A DNA stretch of 64,000 nt from Synechococcus sp. NOUM97013 (GCF_014279815.1 NZ_CP047941.1:1984001-2048000); one strand, 5' to 3'. Shown: positions 35,106 through 44,939, counted from the first letter of the stretch. The notes: generated by a model from the sequence alone, not told the origin. Program-made: numbers and translations.

Positions 35106-36581
35106 ATGGCACTCGTTCTTCTTCCTGGCCTCACCAACCTGATCGATGACATCAGCGAGGAGAAAAAACTCCCTCCTCAGGTTGTGGAAGCTGCTCTGAG
35201 GGAAGCCCTGCTCAAGGGATATGAGCGTTACCGCCGAACGCTCTACCTGGGAATCGGCGAAGACCCGTTTGATGAGGAGTATTTCAGCAACTTCGATGTT
35301 GCCCTCGACCTGGACGAAGAGGGTTACCGGGTGCTGGCCAGCAAGATCATTGTTGAAGAGGTGGAAAGCGAGGACCACCAGATTGCGCTGGCTGAGGTGA
35401 TGCAGGTGGCGGAGGATGCCCAGGCCGGTGACACCGTTGTTCTCGACGTCACCCCGGAAAAAGAGGATTTCGGTCGGATGGCAGCGGCCACCACCAAGCA
35501 GGTGCTGGCCCAGAAGCTGCGGGATCAGCAGCGGCGAATGATCCAGGAAGAATTCGCCGATCTGGAAGATCCCGTTCTGACGGCGCGGGTGATCCGCTTC
35601 GAACGCCAGTCCGTGATCATGGCTGTGAGTTCAGGACTCGGACGTCCCGAAGTGGAAGCTGAACTGCCGCGTCGCGACCAGCTCCCCAACGACAACTACC
35701 GCGCCAACGCGACATTCAAGGTGTTCCTCAAAGAGGTCAGCGAGGTTCCACGGCGTGGCCCCCAGCTGTTTGTGAGTCGGGCCAATGCCGGCTTGGTGGT
35801 GTATCTCTTCGAAAACGAAGTCCCCGAAATTCAGGAGGGATCCGTCCGCATCGTGGCGGTGGCGAGTGAAGCCAATCCTCCCTCGCGCTCGGTGGGTCCT
35901 CGCACCAAGGTCGCTGTCGACAGCATTGAACGCGAGGTCGACCCCGTGGGCGCCTGCATCGGTGCGCGTGGTTCACGCATCCAGCAGGTTGTGAACGAAC
36001 TGCGCGGCGAAAAAATCGACGTGATCCGCTGGTCACAGGACCCAGCGCAATACATCGCCAACTCCCTCAGTCCGGCGCGCGTCGACGTGGTGAGGCTTGT
36101 CGATCCCGTCGGTCAGCATGCCCACGTGCTGGTTCCACCGGATCAGCTGAGTCTGGCCATCGGTCGTGAAGGTCAGAATGTTCGTTTGGCAGCCCGTCTG
36201 ACCGGCTGGAAGATCGACATCAAGAACTCCACCGAATACGACCAGGCCTCGGAAGATGCGGTGGTCTCGGAATTGATTGCCCAGCGCGAACAGGAAGAAG
36301 CACTCCAACGCGAAGCCGAGGAACGTCTGGCTGCTGAACAGGCTGCACGCGCCGAAGAGGATGCGCGTCTCCGCGAGTTGTATCCGCTCCCGGAAGATGA
36401 AGAGGACTACGGAGCCGAGGAGCAGACCGCGATTGACGAAGCCGATGCCTACGACGAGCAGGCTCAGGCGGAGGCAACAGCCGAGACCGCTCTCGAAACC
36501 GATGCTGACGGCGCATCTGGTGATGACACAGTTAACGAAGAGATGACGGAAGAAGACACAACCGAGGAAGGAGCCCGGTGA
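35106..36581 (+). CDS. nusA: Transcription termination/antitermination factor NusA
   Basis: NusA of 491 aa. The N-terminal RNA-polymerase-binding domain starts ALVLLPGLTNLIDDISEEKK, then an S1 domain (about 135-200) and two KH domains with GACIGARGSRIQQVVNELRGE and LAIGREGQNVRLAARLTGWK. The C-terminal 90 residues are strongly acidic and low-complexity (ETADEADAYDEQAQAEATAE type), replacing the acidic repeats of E. coli NusA. It lies 56 nt after rimP, and its stop overlaps the GTG of ylxR. Confidence 0.96.
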   Translation: MALVLLPGLTNLIDDISEEKKLPPQVVEAALREALLKGYERYRRTLYLGIGEDPFDEEYFSNFDVALDLDEEGYRVLASKIIVEEVESEDHQIALAEVMQVAEDAQAGDTVVLDVTPEKEDFGRMAAATTKQVLAQKLRDQQRRMIQEEFADLEDPVLTARVIRFERQSVIMAVSSGLGRPEVEAELPRRDQLPNDNYRANATFKVFLKEVSEVPRRGPQLFVSRANAGLVVYLFENEVPEIQEGSVRIVAVASEANPPSRSVGPRTKVAVDSIEREVDPVGACIGARGSRIQQVVNELRGEKIDVIRWSQDPAQYIANSLSPARVDVVRLVDPVGQHAHVLVPPDQLSLAIGREGQNVRLAARLTGWKIDIKNSTEYDQASEDAVVSELIAQREQEEALQREAEERLAAEQAARAEEDARLRELYPLPEDEEDYGAEEQTAIDEADAYDEQAQAEATAETALETDADGASGDDTVNEEMTEEDTTEEGAR

Positions 36582-36859
36582 ACGACGCTCGCCCCGTCCT
36601 GCGTCGTTGTGTCGCCTGCCGCGAGCTGCTGGATCGCAGCCTGCTCTGGCGGGTCATCCGAGACCATCGGGACGGGGTTCTCCTGGATCAGGGCATGGGT
36701 CGTTCGGCCTACCTCTGTCCACAGGAGAGCTGTCTTGAGGAAGCACAGCGCCGCAAACGCCTGCAGAAAGCCCTGCGATGCCAGGTGCCTGACAGCGTGC
36801 TTGAGGTGCTGAGAGAGCGACTGAAACCCGACACGGGATCAGACGCTGAGGCAAGATGA
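36578..36859 (+). CDS. ylxR: YlxR family RNA-binding protein (DUF448)
   Basis: Protein of 93 aa beginning MNDARPVLRRCVACRELLDR and containing GRSAYLCPQESCLEEAQRRK, the DUF448/YlxR signature with RRCVAC and GRGAYLC-type segments. The fold binds nucleic acid and related proteins are proposed to act in transcription or rRNA processing. The GTG start overlaps the nusA stop (GTGA), so translation is probably coupled. It sits between nusA and infB as in most bacteria. Confidence 0.93.
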   Translation: MNDARPVLRRCVACRELLDRSLLWRVIRDHRDGVLLDQGMGRSAYLCPQESCLEEAQRRKRLQKALRCQVPDSVLEVLRERLKPDTGSDAEAR

Positions 36860-36921
36860 ACACTGGCACCACCATGTGTGGCGCCCCGAGCACCTCGTGC
36901 GCGGACCGACCGGAGACCTGA

Positions 36922-39900
36922 ATGACCAGCAGCGGCAAAGTCAGAATCTATGAGCTGTCCAAGGACCTGGGCCTGGACAACAAAGACGTGCTGGATGCCG
37001 CTGAGAAGCTGTCCATTGCGGCAAAGAGCCACAGCAGCTCGATCAGCGAATCCGAGGCAGGCAAGATCCGCTCCCTGCTCAAGAGTGGCGGTGGATCCAA
37101 AGCGGCTCCAGCGCCGGCCAAACCTGCTCCTGGCAAAGCCATCCTGTCGGTGAAGAAAGCGGCCGACACCCCTGCAGCAGCTCCGGCGAAGCCAACACAG
37201 CCACGGCCCGTTGCTGACAAACCCGTCGCAGCGCCAGCCGCTCCCAACCGGGCCACGGCTCAGAAGCCTCCGGCACGTCCCCCGGCGCCTGCCAAGCCAG
37301 CTGCCCCACAGGCCGCAGCTCCCCCGAAGACAGCCCCGCAGAAGCCGGTGGCTCGCCAGCAGACGATTGTTCGTCAGCAGCCGGCACAAAAGCCGGTTGA
37401 GCGCCGTACTGCTGCTCCACAGCAACCCACCCCACGACCAACCGCTGCACCGACACCCAACCGGACCGCCAGTCGACCGACGGCTCCGCCGGCACGCCCC
37501 TCAGCACCCGCACCGGCAGCAAAACCACGCAGCACAGCTCCAATCCGCCGCGCACCCGCTGACGGTGCACGTCCTTCAGCACCACCGCCGACACGGCCCC
37601 AGCCCAAGTCACCGATCAACAGAACGGCGCCGCCTCCGCAACGGCCGGCCAAACCGGAATTGGTGGGACGCCCTCAGCCGAAACGCCAAGGCGCACCTGC
37701 ACGTCCGGGTGCTCCTGCGCGCCCTGGCGCACCCCGTCCTGTCCCAGCAGGTGGGCAGCGCCCGGGAGCCCCTCAGCGGCCTGCCGGTGCTCAGAGACCC
37801 GGAGCACCCTCACGTCCCGGCTCTCCGGCGGGACGCCCCGGAGCCGGACGACCCGGCAGCACCCTTGAGCTGGTCGGGAAACCCATCCGCCGTGATGGCA
37901 GCGGCAACCGTGGCGATGCAGGCCGGCCAGGCGCTGGACAGCGCGGCGGCGCTGGCGTCAATCGCTCAGCCATGCCACCAGGCATGCGCAAACCGGTTGC
38001 GCCGGGTGAGCTCATGCAGCTGCAGAAGCCCACAGGCCGTCCTGCGGTTCCTCCACCGCGTCGTCCTGATGGAACTCCCGTCAGCCCCCGTGGTGATGGC
38101 CCCAAGGCCACACCCCCTGTTTCTCGGCCCAACCCTCCGTCTCCGGCCACCGCGCCGCGACGGCCTGGATTCCGTCCAGGTGCAGGTCCTGGCGGCCAGC
38201 GCCGTCCCGGTCGGCCCGACTGGGATGACAGCGCCAAGCTGGAAGCGCTCCGCAACCGCTCGCCTCAGAAGCAGCGCCAGAAGGTTCACATCATCGGCGA
38301 GAACGATGATTCACTTGCAGCGCAAACCGGTGGTTTCGCTGGCGAACAGGAAAACATGGTGCTGTCGGCTAGCTTGGCTCGTCCTGCCAAGCCCAAGTCG
38401 CAGCAGAGAACCACACCGAAACCGGTGGCAGCGATGCGCAAGCGTCGCAAGGAAACGGCACGTCAACGGCAACGCCGCCGGGCCATGGAATTGCGAGCTG
38501 CACGCGAAGCCAAGCAGGTGCGGCCGGAAATGATCGTTGTGCCGGAGGACAACCTCACGGTGCAGGAGCTGGCCGACATGCTCAGCGTGGAGAGCTCAGA
38601 GATCATCAAATCCCTCTTCTTCAAAGGGATCATTGCCACGGTCACCCAGACCCTGGACATGCCCACGATCGAGACCGTGGCCGAAGAATTCGGTGTGCCT
38701 GTTCTGCAGGACGACGTGGAGGAGGCGGCCAAGAAGACCGTCGAGATGATCGAGGAAGCCGATCGCGAGCACCTGATCCGTCGCCCACCCGTGGTCACCG
38801 TGATGGGCCACGTTGACCACGGCAAAACCAGCCTGCTGGACGCGATCCGAAAAGCGCGCGTTGCCGCAGGCGAAGCCGGTGGCATCACCCAGCACATCGG
38901 TGCGTATCAGGTCGAAGTCGAGCACAACGACCAGGCCCGAAAGCTCACCTTCCTGGATACACCAGGCCACGAAGCCTTCACCGCCATGCGTGCCCGTGGC
39001 ACCAAGGTCACGGACGTTGCCGTGCTGGTGGTGGCTGCCGATGACGGTGTCCGTCCTCAGACCTTGGAAGCCATCAGCCACGCCCGTGCGGCGGAAGTGC
39101 CGATCGTGGTGGCGATCAACAAGATCGATAAGGAAGGTGCCTCTCCAGACCGCGTCAAGCAGGAGCTCTCGGAGCAAAACCTGCTGGCCGAGGAGTGGGG
39201 CGGCGATGTGGTGATGGTGCCGGTGAGTGCCATCAAGGGCGAAAACATCGACAAGCTCCTGGAGATGCTTCTGCTCGTCACTGAAGTGGAAGACCTTCAG
39301 GCCAACCCGGATCGCATGGCCCGCGGCACCGTGATCGAGGCCCACCTCGATAAGGCCAAGGGACCAGTGGCAACGCTGTTGATTCAGAACGGCACCCTGC
39401 GCACCGGTGATGTGGTGGCTGCAGGCCCCGTGCTCGGCAAGGTTCGAGCCATGGTGGATGACGCAGGTCTGCGCCTCAAGGATGCCGGTCCGTCCTGTGC
39501 CGTGGAGGCGCTCGGTTTCAGCGAAGTCCCCACCGCCGGCGACGAGTTCGAGGTCTATGCGGATGAGAAATCGGCAAGGGCCGTGGTGGGCGATCGTGCC
39601 TCCGATGCGCGTGCCACACGACTGGCCCAGCAGATGGCATCTCGCAGGGTGTCGCTCACCGCGATGTCAGGCCAGGCCAATGAAGGAGAGCTCAAGGAGC
39701 TCAACCTCATTCTCAAAGCTGATGTTCAGGGCTCCGTGGAAGCCATCCTCGGATCACTGGAACAACTGCCGAAGGACGAGGTCCAAGTTCGTGTCCTGCT
39801 TTCCGCACCAGGAGAAATCACTGAAACCGACGTGGACTTGGCCGCTGCGTCAGGCGCCGTGATCATTGGCTTCAACACGTCCATGGCATCGGGGGCCAAA

Positions 39901-40308
39901 AAGGCCGCTGATGCCAATGGTGTCGACGTTCGCGATTACGACGTGATCTACAAGCTGCTGGAAGACATCCAGCTGGCGATGGAAGGTCTACTCGAACCAG
40001 AACTGGTGGAGGAAGCACTGGGCGAAGCCGAAGTCCGCGCCGTGTTCACCATCGGCAAGAGCGCTGTGGCGGGTTGCTATGTCACCACTGGCAAACTGCA
40101 GCGCAACTGCAAGGTGCGCGTGCATCGCGGCAAAGAGATCGTTTATGCAGGCGATCTCGACTCGCTGCGACGCAACAAGGACGACGTCAAAGAGGTGGCC
40201 ACAGGCTTCGAATGCGGGGTGGGAACCGATCGTTTTGCCAACTGGCAAGACGGTGATCGCATCGAAGCGTTCAAGATGGTCACACAGCGTCGCACGCTCA
40301 CCACCTGA
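36922..40308 (+). CDS. infB: Translation initiation factor IF-2
   Basis: IF-2 of 1128 aa, a GTPase that brings initiator tRNA to the 30S subunit. The N-terminus ([20 protein letters not shown]) is the conserved IF2_N domain. Residues about 50-440 are a long proline/alanine/arginine-rich disordered stretch, common in cyanobacterial IF-2, which explains the large size. The second IF2_N domain ([20 protein letters not shown]) is around residue 540. The G domain has G1 GHVDHGKT (629-636), DTPGHEA and NKID. An ATG at 36922 follows a GGAG sequence by 7 nt. The stop overlaps the next ATG by 1 nt (TGATG). Confidence 0.97.
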   Translation: MTSSGKVRIYELSKDLGLDNKDVLDAAEKLSIAAKSHSSSISESEAGKIRSLLKSGGGSKAAPAPAKPAPGKAILSVKKAADTPAAAPAKPTQPRPVADKPVAAPAAPNRATAQKPPARPPAPAKPAAPQAAAPPKTAPQKPVARQQTIVRQQPAQKPVERRTAAPQQPTPRPTAAPTPNRTASRPTAPPARPSAPAPAAKPRSTAPIRRAPADGARPSAPPPTRPQPKSPINRTAPPPQRPAKPELVGRPQPKRQGAPARPGAPARPGAPRPVPAGGQRPGAPQRPAGAQRPGAPSRPGSPAGRPGAGRPGSTLELVGKPIRRDGSGNRGDAGRPGAGQRGGAGVNRSAMPPGMRKPVAPGELMQLQKPTGRPAVPPPRRPDGTPVSPRGDGPKATPPVSRPNPPSPATAPRRPGFRPGAGPGGQRRPGRPDWDDSAKLEALRNRSPQKQRQKVHIIGENDDSLAAQTGGFAGEQENMVLSASLARPAKPKSQQRTTPKPVAAMRKRRKETARQRQRRRAMELRAAREAKQVRPEMIVVPEDNLTVQELADMLSVESSEIIKSLFFKGIIATVTQTLDMPTIETVAEEFGVPVLQDDVEEAAKKTVEMIEEADREHLIRRPPVVTVMGHVDHGKTSLLDAIRKARVAAGEAGGITQHIGAYQVEVEHNDQARKLTFLDTPGHEAFTAMRARGTKVTDVAVLVVAADDGVRPQTLEAISHARAAEVPIVVAINKIDKEGASPDRVKQELSEQNLLAEEWGGDVVMVPVSAIKGENIDKLLEMLLLVTEVEDLQANPDRMARGTVIEAHLDKAKGPVATLLIQNGTLRTGDVVAAGPVLGKVRAMVDDAGLRLKDAGPSCAVEALGFSEVPTAGDEFEVYADEKSARAVVGDRASDARATRLAQQMASRRVSLTAMSGQANEGELKELNLILKADVQGSVEAILGSLEQLPKDEVQVRVLLSAPGEITETDVDLAAASGAVIIGFNTSMASGAKKAADANGVDVRDYDVIYKLLEDIQLAMEGLLEPELVEEALGEAEVRAVFTIGKSAVAGCYVTTGKLQRNCKVRVHRGKEIVYAGDLDSLRRNKDDVKEVATGFECGVGTDRFANWQDGDRIEAFKMVTQRRTLTT

Positions 40309-41600
40309 TGATCACGCGCCGAGAGCCACTGCTCTGGCTCCAGTTGATGGCGGTCGCCGTCATTCCCCTGGAGCTCGAGCTGCTCAGGCTTCTGCTTGCA
40401 GGACCTGCACTGGGTCCAGCACCCGCTCTCGAGCGCCTTCTGATCTGGGGACTTGCGGTCATCGGACCAGGACTCCTGTTATGGAGACGTCCTGCGGACT
40501 GGGGCTCCATGCTCCTGGTGCGTCTTCCCCTGGCTGGGCGCAGTTCTGATCAACGACGCATCAGCGCACTGCCTCAGACGCTTGCCATGAAAGTGGCTCT
40601 TGTCCTGGGCATGGGACTGCTGCTGTTTAGCTTCTGGAGCATCGACCGATCGGCCCTGCTGGTGACACAGATGTCACCGCTGGTCGACGGCAGCCGACTC
40701 ACGGCTCTTCTGCTTGCAGGGCCCCTGCTCACCTTGATGCTCTGGCAGTGGCAACAGCTCAGTCAGGCGATCTGGCTTCTCACCCGCTCGGACCAGGCCT
40801 TTGAGAACCTTCAGCCGATGAGCGAGGCGGAACTGCGTGATCGCACCATGTCATTCGGGCTGAACGTTCTGCAGTTGTCGGCCCTCGAGTGGCCAACCCC
40901 CCAAACCCCTGCGACAGCATTAACCCCCCCCACATCTATCGACAGCGAAGAGCCTACGGCTGATGCCAGTGAGGCAGCAGCACCGGAACTCGCTGATACG
41001 GCGAAAGAGCCCGAAGCCGTAGACCCCGAAACGTCATCATCCGTCAGCGCCGAAGAAGATGAGCCCGCGTTGGACGCAAGCGACGATTCGAGCACCAGTT
41101 CTGAAGCGGCGGCTGAACCAGACAACGCCAAACAGGAACAATCCGAACCGGAAGAGCCTGAAACAGAGGAGACGGACACGGACGATACCGAACTAGACCC
41201 TGCCGTGCCGGAGATCTTGGACAGCGCCGAAGACGCTGACGCCGAAGACGAACCCCACGAAACATCAGCATCCGTCAGCACCGAAAAAGACGAGCCCGCG
41301 TTGGACGCAAGCGATGATTTGAGCACCAGTTCTGAAGCGGCGGCTGAACCGGACAACGCCAAACAGGACGAATCCGAACCGAAAGGGCCTGAAACAGAAG
41401 AGCCTGAAACAGACGCGGAGGCCACATCAGAACCCACAACCACCACTGACGATGCTGAGTCGGTGAAATCAGCTGTCTCTGGATCGATCAAACCAGAGGA
41501 GGGAACCACAGACGACGACGGCTCCGACTTGGATGGCGAGGTCACTGATAACGACTTGATCCCCGGCGGAGAGGCGGAACGTCATCACGAAGAGACCTAA
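40308..41600 (+). CDS. Membrane protein with acidic low-complexity tail
   Basis: Protein of 430 aa. The N-terminal 190 residues hold about four transmembrane segments (LLWLQLMAVAVIPLELELLR; a second span by residue 60; KVALVLGMGLLLFSF; LTALLLAGPLLTLMLW). From about residue 200 the chain is an acidic, disordered Ser/Glu/Asp/Thr/Pro tail. It matches the cyanobacterial low-complexity-tail membrane protein group; the function is not known to me. The tail contains a 45-codon direct duplication. Its last 132 nt overlap a convergent DUF3493 gene. Start ATG overlaps the infB stop, so it belongs to the infB operon. Confidence 0.85.
   Translation: MITRREPLLWLQLMAVAVIPLELELLRLLLAGPALGPAPALERLLIWGLAVIGPGLLLWRRPADWGSMLLVRLPLAGRSSDQRRISALPQTLAMKVALVLGMGLLLFSFWSIDRSALLVTQMSPLVDGSRLTALLLAGPLLTLMLWQWQQLSQAIWLLTRSDQAFENLQPMSEAELRDRTMSFGLNVLQLSALEWPTPQTPATALTPPTSIDSEEPTADASEAAAPELADTAKEPEAVDPETSSSVSAEEDEPALDASDDSSTSSEAAAEPDNAKQEQSEPEEPETEETDTDDTELDPAVPEILDSAEDADAEDEPHETSASVSTEKDEPALDASDDLSTSSEAAAEPDNAKQDESEPKGPETEEPETDAEATSEPTTTTDDAESVKSAVSGSIKPEEGTTDDDGSDLDGEVTDNDLIPGGEAERHHEET
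41037..41402 (+). repeat. Direct duplication inside the low-complexity tail
   Basis: Two copies of about 135 nt (41037-41171 and 41268-41402), offset by 231 nt (77 codons, so in frame). Both encode SV-S-x-E-x-DEPALDASDD followed by STSSEAAAEPDNAKQ and an acidic SEP run. Identity is high, with differences mostly in single bases, suggesting a recent internal duplication of the tail. Confidence 0.8.
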
Positions 41601-41729
41601 GCCACCAGAAGCGAACAACGCCAGCCAGAGCAAGCGGCGCAGCCCTCTCCAGGGCGTCCGCGATTCTTCCAACAGCCTTTTGCGCAAAGCGGGATCCAAG
41701 CGCTGATCTCCACCAGGTCCGTCGTTCAA
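41469..41729 (-). CDS. DUF3493 family membrane protein
   Basis: Protein of 86 aa. RLDPALRKRLLEESRTPWRG and GLRRLLWLALFASGGLGLF fit DUF3493, whose plant relative LPA3 acts in photosystem II accumulation, so a role near photosystem assembly is possible by family only. There are two transmembrane helices (about residues 33-52 and 62-78) and a conserved LLWFDR end. Start is a TTG at 41729; no ATG exists. Its 3' 132 nt lie antisense to the tail of the low-complexity membrane protein gene, and the overlapped part includes the second helix and LLWFDR. Confidence 0.8.
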   Translation of the reverse strand: MNDGPGGDQRLDPALRKRLLEESRTPWRGLRRLLWLALFASGGLGLFVMTFRLSAGDQVVISDLAIQVGAVVVCGSLLWFDRSRDS

Positions 41730-41769
41730 AAGGATTTTGCGGGACTTCGAATGTTAATTTCCTATGGAC

Positions 41770-41842
41770 GCCGATGTAGCTCAGCTGGTAGAGCAACGCT
41801 TTCGTAAAGCGTGGGTCGCCTGTTCAAGTCAGGTCATCGGCT
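41770..41842 (+). tRNA. tRNA-Thr (anticodon CGT)
   Basis: Cloverleaf visible by eye: acceptor GCCGATG pairs with CATCGGC, D arm GCTC-AGCTGGTA-GAGC, anticodon stem ACGCT/AGCGT with loop TTCGTAA, and T arm GCCTG-TTCAAGT-CAGGT. The anticodon CGT reads ACG, so threonine. The discriminator base is T and CCA is not encoded. It lies between the DUF3493 gene and the DUF389 gene. Confidence 0.95.
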
Positions 41843-41876
41843 TGGAATGTTCCCTGCATTAGGGACGAGTCGCCAG

Positions 41877-41909
41877 GTCAGACAGACCAAATTGCACTGA
41901 CCGTCTGAC
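41877..41909 (+). promoter_or_regulatory. Inverted repeat before DUF389 gene
   Basis: GTCAGAC at 41877-41883 and GTCTGAC at 41903-41909 form a perfect 7-bp stem with a 19-nt loop, ending 5 nt before the ATG at 41915. It could be an operator or leader hairpin; its role is unknown. Confidence 0.35.
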
Positions 41910-41914
41910 ACTCC

Positions 41915-43135
41915 ATGGACACGGACAACTTGTCCAGCAGGAAGCTCAAGCGACTGCATCACAGTCACATGCGTGACGCCGAGCTGAATGAGGTGTTTCT
42001 CGTGCTGAGCGTGGGGGCGAGTCTGATCGCCACGCTTGGACTGCTTGCCAACAGCACTGCTGTGGTGATCGGGGCGATGGTGGTCGCCCCCTGGATCACA
42101 CCGCTGCGGGCCGCCGCTTTCGCGATCCTCTTAGGGGAAGTGCGTTTGTTGGGACGATCGCTCAGAACTCTGCTGGTGGGAGTGTCCACCACCACACTGC
42201 TCTCATTGATCCTGGGATTGGCAGCTCGTCTCCCCCAGTTCGGGACGGAAGTACTCACGAGAACCGCGCCCAACCTGCTCGACCTCGGCATCGCTCTCGT
42301 GGCTGGGGGGTTGGCGACCTACGCAAAATTGCGCAGTGACGCGGTGAGCTCCATGGCTGGAACAGCCATTGCCGTCGCCCTAGTGCCACCGATCTGTGTG
42401 ATGGGTCTGCTGCTATCGCATCAGCGCTGGAGCGAGGCCTACGGAGCAGGTCTGCTCTTCACCACCAACCTGCTGGGGATCCTTACGGGGGGCTTGGTGC
42501 TCATGGCCTGGAAAGATCGGCAATTCCGTCATGTGCTGCGTCGTAGTCACCTGAGTGCAGCCAGCTTTCTGCTCACAGGCCTGCTGTTGATCCCTCTGGG
42601 GAGCAGCTTCGTGAGCCTGCTGGGACAAGCGAGGAAAGACAACACACGCGACATCGTGCAGGGGACCATCAAGCGCTTCCTGACCAGGGAAACCCTCACC
42701 TTCGGCGATCCAGAATCCGTTGATGTCGAGCGGGTGGATATTGCCTGGGATCAAAACCCACCGGTCATTCTTGTGGTTGTGCGTGTGGCTGATTCCAACC
42801 GTCCCACGTTCAAAGAAGTCTCGATGGTGCAGGAGGAAATCAACCGCCGCCAACCGATTCGCTTCAGGCTGTTGGTTCAACGCACCGCGGTGGATGTCGT
42901 TGGTCCCGAAGAAAAACCCAACGAAAACAGTCCTGAAGTGCGCCAACTGCTGAGTCCTCCACCTGTCATTGAAGCGCCTGCGGTGGAGCCAACATCTGCA
43001 CGAACAGAGGAGGGGGCAAAGGGAAATGACGACTCACTCTCGATCCAAGACGCATCTGCATCCAAGCTTGGAGAGAAAGACCTCTCTGATCAGACCTTTC
43101 AACCTGCGCCAGACACCGAAAGCACACTTCCTTAA
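41915..43135 (+). CDS. DUF389 family membrane protein
   Basis: Protein of 406 aa. The N-terminal 240 residues carry six or so transmembrane helices with the DUF389 signatures LVLSVGASLIATLGLLANST, GAMVVAPWITPL and SMAGTAIAVALVPPICVMG. A soluble middle domain follows (about 240-320), and then an acidic, disordered tail to the C-terminus. The family is widespread and its function is not established; transport has been suggested. The gene follows the tRNA-Thr by 72 nt and has no obvious ribosome-binding site. Confidence 0.88.
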   Translation: MDTDNLSSRKLKRLHHSHMRDAELNEVFLVLSVGASLIATLGLLANSTAVVIGAMVVAPWITPLRAAAFAILLGEVRLLGRSLRTLLVGVSTTTLLSLILGLAARLPQFGTEVLTRTAPNLLDLGIALVAGGLATYAKLRSDAVSSMAGTAIAVALVPPICVMGLLLSHQRWSEAYGAGLLFTTNLLGILTGGLVLMAWKDRQFRHVLRRSHLSAASFLLTGLLLIPLGSSFVSLLGQARKDNTRDIVQGTIKRFLTRETLTFGDPESVDVERVDIAWDQNPPVILVVVRVADSNRPTFKEVSMVQEEINRRQPIRFRLLVQRTAVDVVGPEEKPNENSPEVRQLLSPPPVIEAPAVEPTSARTEEGAKGNDDSLSIQDASASKLGEKDLSDQTFQPAPDTESTLP

Positions 43136-43562
43136 GACCTTGATTTAGGAGCAACACATCCCCCACCGATCCCTCTGCTTCACAGTCCGAAGAGCGACAT
43201 GGTGACAGTCGAAGGATGGCGATCTCTTGATCGGGGCAGCTCGAGAGAAAAGCCTTGCCTCGAGGAGCCGCCAACACGAACAGCTTGCCAGGCGGCCTTC
43301 GCCCTTAAGAGAGCCGAAGCCACTCCAACGGCGATGCAGGCCTTGTGAAAACTGTCGTCAAGGCCTCCTCTCACCCTGCTGGATTGGTCAGCCGCCGATC
43401 AATCGATCTCCGAGAGAACGCTGAACCTCAACAGCTTCTCTGAGATGCAGACAGACCAGCTTCCAACAACCATTGTCGCGCCTGGTTTTGCTGAAGCACG
43501 TCGACGCCACACCCAGTGGCAGCGTCCTCAACGCGGTTAAGTCGTTCAATACCAACACACAA
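43136..43562. other. 427-bp gap before the psbA terminator
   Basis: I see no well-supported gene here. A minus-strand open frame (43180-43374, GTG start) encodes a 64-aa peptide with a helical, alanine-rich FHKACIAVGVASALLRAKAA segment; such short helices occur in real small picocyanobacterial proteins, so it is worth noting but not called. Other short frames on both strands look random. No tRNA or repeat was found. Confidence 0.4.
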
Positions 43563-43563
43563 C

Positions 43564-43591
43564 AAAAAGCCCCCTCGTGAGAGGGGGCTTT
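43564..43591 (-). terminator. Rho-independent terminator of psbA
   Basis: Read on the minus strand, GCCCCCTC, loop TCAC, GAGGGGGC is followed by TTTTT: a perfect 8-bp GC-rich stem with a T run. It lies about 40 nt after the psbA stop. Confidence 0.9.
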
Positions 43592-43630
43592 CCGATTCAA
43601 CCGAAGCTGAATCTTTTTGAGACTTCAGCC

Positions 43631-44710
43631 TCAGCCGATGGCGGGAGCTTGCAGAGCCACAGGAGTGGACTCAGCAGCAGCCAGGTCGAGGGGGAAGTTG
43701 TGAGCGTTGCGCTCGTGCATCACTTCCATGCCGAGGTTGGCGCGGTTCAGCACATCAGCCCAGGTGTTCAGGACGCGGCCCTGACCATCAAGGATGGACT
43801 GGTTGAAGTTGAAACCGTTCAGGTTGAAAGCCATGGTGCTGACGCCCAGGGCAGTGAACCAGATGCCAACGACAGGCCAGGCAGCCAGGAAGAAGTGAAG
43901 GCTGCGGCTGTTGTTGAAGGAGGCGTATTGGAAGATCAGGCGACCGAAGTAACCGTGGGCAGCCACGATGTTGTAGGTCTCTTCCTCTTGGCCGAACTTG
44001 TAGCCGTAGTTCTGGGACTCGCTCTCGGTGGTTTCACGCACCAGGGAGGAGGTCACCAGGGAGCCGTGCATGGCGGAGAACAGGGATCCACCGAACACAC
44101 CTGCGACGCCCATCATGTGGAAGGGGTGCATCAGGATGTTGTGCTCAGCCTGGAACACCAACATGAAGTTGAAGGTGCCAGAGATGCCCAGGGGCATGCC
44201 GTCAGAGAAAGAACCCTGACCGAAGGGGTACACCAGGAACACGGCGGAGGCAGCAGCCACGGGTGCGCTGTAAGCAACGCAGATCCAGGGGCGCATGCCG
44301 AGGCGGTAGGAGAGTTCCCACTCGCGGCCCATGTAGCAGAAGATGCCGATCAGGAAGTGGAAGACAACCAGCTGGTAAGGACCGCCGTTGTACAGCCACT
44401 CATCGAGAGAGGCAGCTTCCCAGATGGGATAGAAGTGAAGGCCGATGGCGTTCGAGGAGGGCACAACAGCACCAGAGATGATGTTGTTGCCGTAGATCAG
44501 GGAGCCAGCAACGGGCTCACGGATGCCGTCGATGTCGACGGGGGGTGCTGCGATGAACGCAACGATGAAACAGGTGGTGGCAGCCAGCAGGGTGGGGATC
44601 ATCAGCACACCGAACCAGCCCACATACAGGCGGTTGTTGGTGGAGGTGACCCACTCGCAGAAGGACTGCCAGCCATTGGCGCCGGAGCGCTGCTGAATGG
44701 TGGTGGTCAT
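43631..44710 (-). CDS. psbA: Photosystem II D1 protein, Glu130 form
   Basis: D1 reaction-centre protein of 359 aa, with five transmembrane helices, in the thylakoid membrane. Residue 130 is glutamate (GRE130WELS), which marks the D1:2 type made under high light in Synechococcus. Tyr(Z) region and manganese ligands are intact, including the DLA C-terminus where processing occurs after Ala344, leaving a 15-residue extension ([15 protein letters not shown]). The start is ATG at 44710 without a clear Shine-Dalgarno. Marine Synechococcus usually carry several psbA copies; only one is in this window. Confidence 0.98.
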   Translation of the reverse strand: MTTTIQQRSGANGWQSFCEWVTSTNNRLYVGWFGVLMIPTLLAATTCFIVAFIAAPPVDIDGIREPVAGSLIYGNNIISGAVVPSSNAIGLHFYPIWEAASLDEWLYNGGPYQLVVFHFLIGIFCYMGREWELSYRLGMRPWICVAYSAPVAAASAVFLVYPFGQGSFSDGMPLGISGTFNFMLVFQAEHNILMHPFHMMGVAGVFGGSLFSAMHGSLVTSSLVRETTESESQNYGYKFGQEEETYNIVAAHGYFGRLIFQYASFNNSRSLHFFLAAWPVVGIWFTALGVSTMAFNLNGFNFNQSILDGQGRVLNTWADVLNRANLGMEVMHERNAHNFPLDLAAAESTPVALQAPAIG

Positions 44711-44726
44711 GAGAACGGGAAAGAAT

Positions 44727-44768
44727 GTCTCCGAGGAGACGGTTTATGGAAGGGCAGGAAGCCCTGCC
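44727..44768 (-). promoter_or_regulatory. Two hairpins in the psbA 5' leader
   Basis: On the coding strand the leader holds GGCAGG-GCTT-CCTGCC (44753-44768) and then GTCTCC-TC-GGAGAC (44727-44740), the latter ending 16 nt before the ATG. The second stem contains the only GGAG, so a Shine-Dalgarno-like sequence would be hidden in it and is also too far from the start. They may control message stability or translation with light. Confidence 0.55.
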
Positions 44769-44775
44769 AAGCCGG

Positions 44776-44805
44776 AGTGTAAAGCAACATTGCGGAACGT
44801 GTCCA
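44776..44805 (-). promoter_or_regulatory. psbA promoter candidate
   Basis: Minus-strand TGGACA (44805-44800), 18 bp, then TACACT (44781-44776): five of six matches to the -35 consensus and a good -10. The predicted leader is about 60 nt and contains the two hairpins. No extended -10 TGN. Confidence 0.6.
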
Positions 44806-44939
44806 CAGCTTTATGAAGCTGATGTGAAGAACCGTTGAGCCGGCGCTCCGGCGGGCAGCAAAACAAGCGAAGCGCCTAAAGGATCACTTAAGATTCTCGG
44901 ATCGTGTCTCGTGAGACGCCAGTGGTTTTGATTCGATGG

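Noticed and set aside
37211..38533. 440-codon open frame inside infB
   Set aside because: Alternative frame of the proline/alanine/arginine-rich IF-2 N-terminal region; low complexity keeps other frames open without coding.
41542..41796. 84-codon minus-strand frame across the tRNA
   Set aside because: It runs through the tRNA-Thr gene antisense and has no protein features; the DUF3493 frame is the real one there.
43577..44782. 401-codon open frame opposite psbA
   Set aside because: Antisense of the conserved D1 gene, rich in His/Gly/Val; includes promoter and terminator of psbA.
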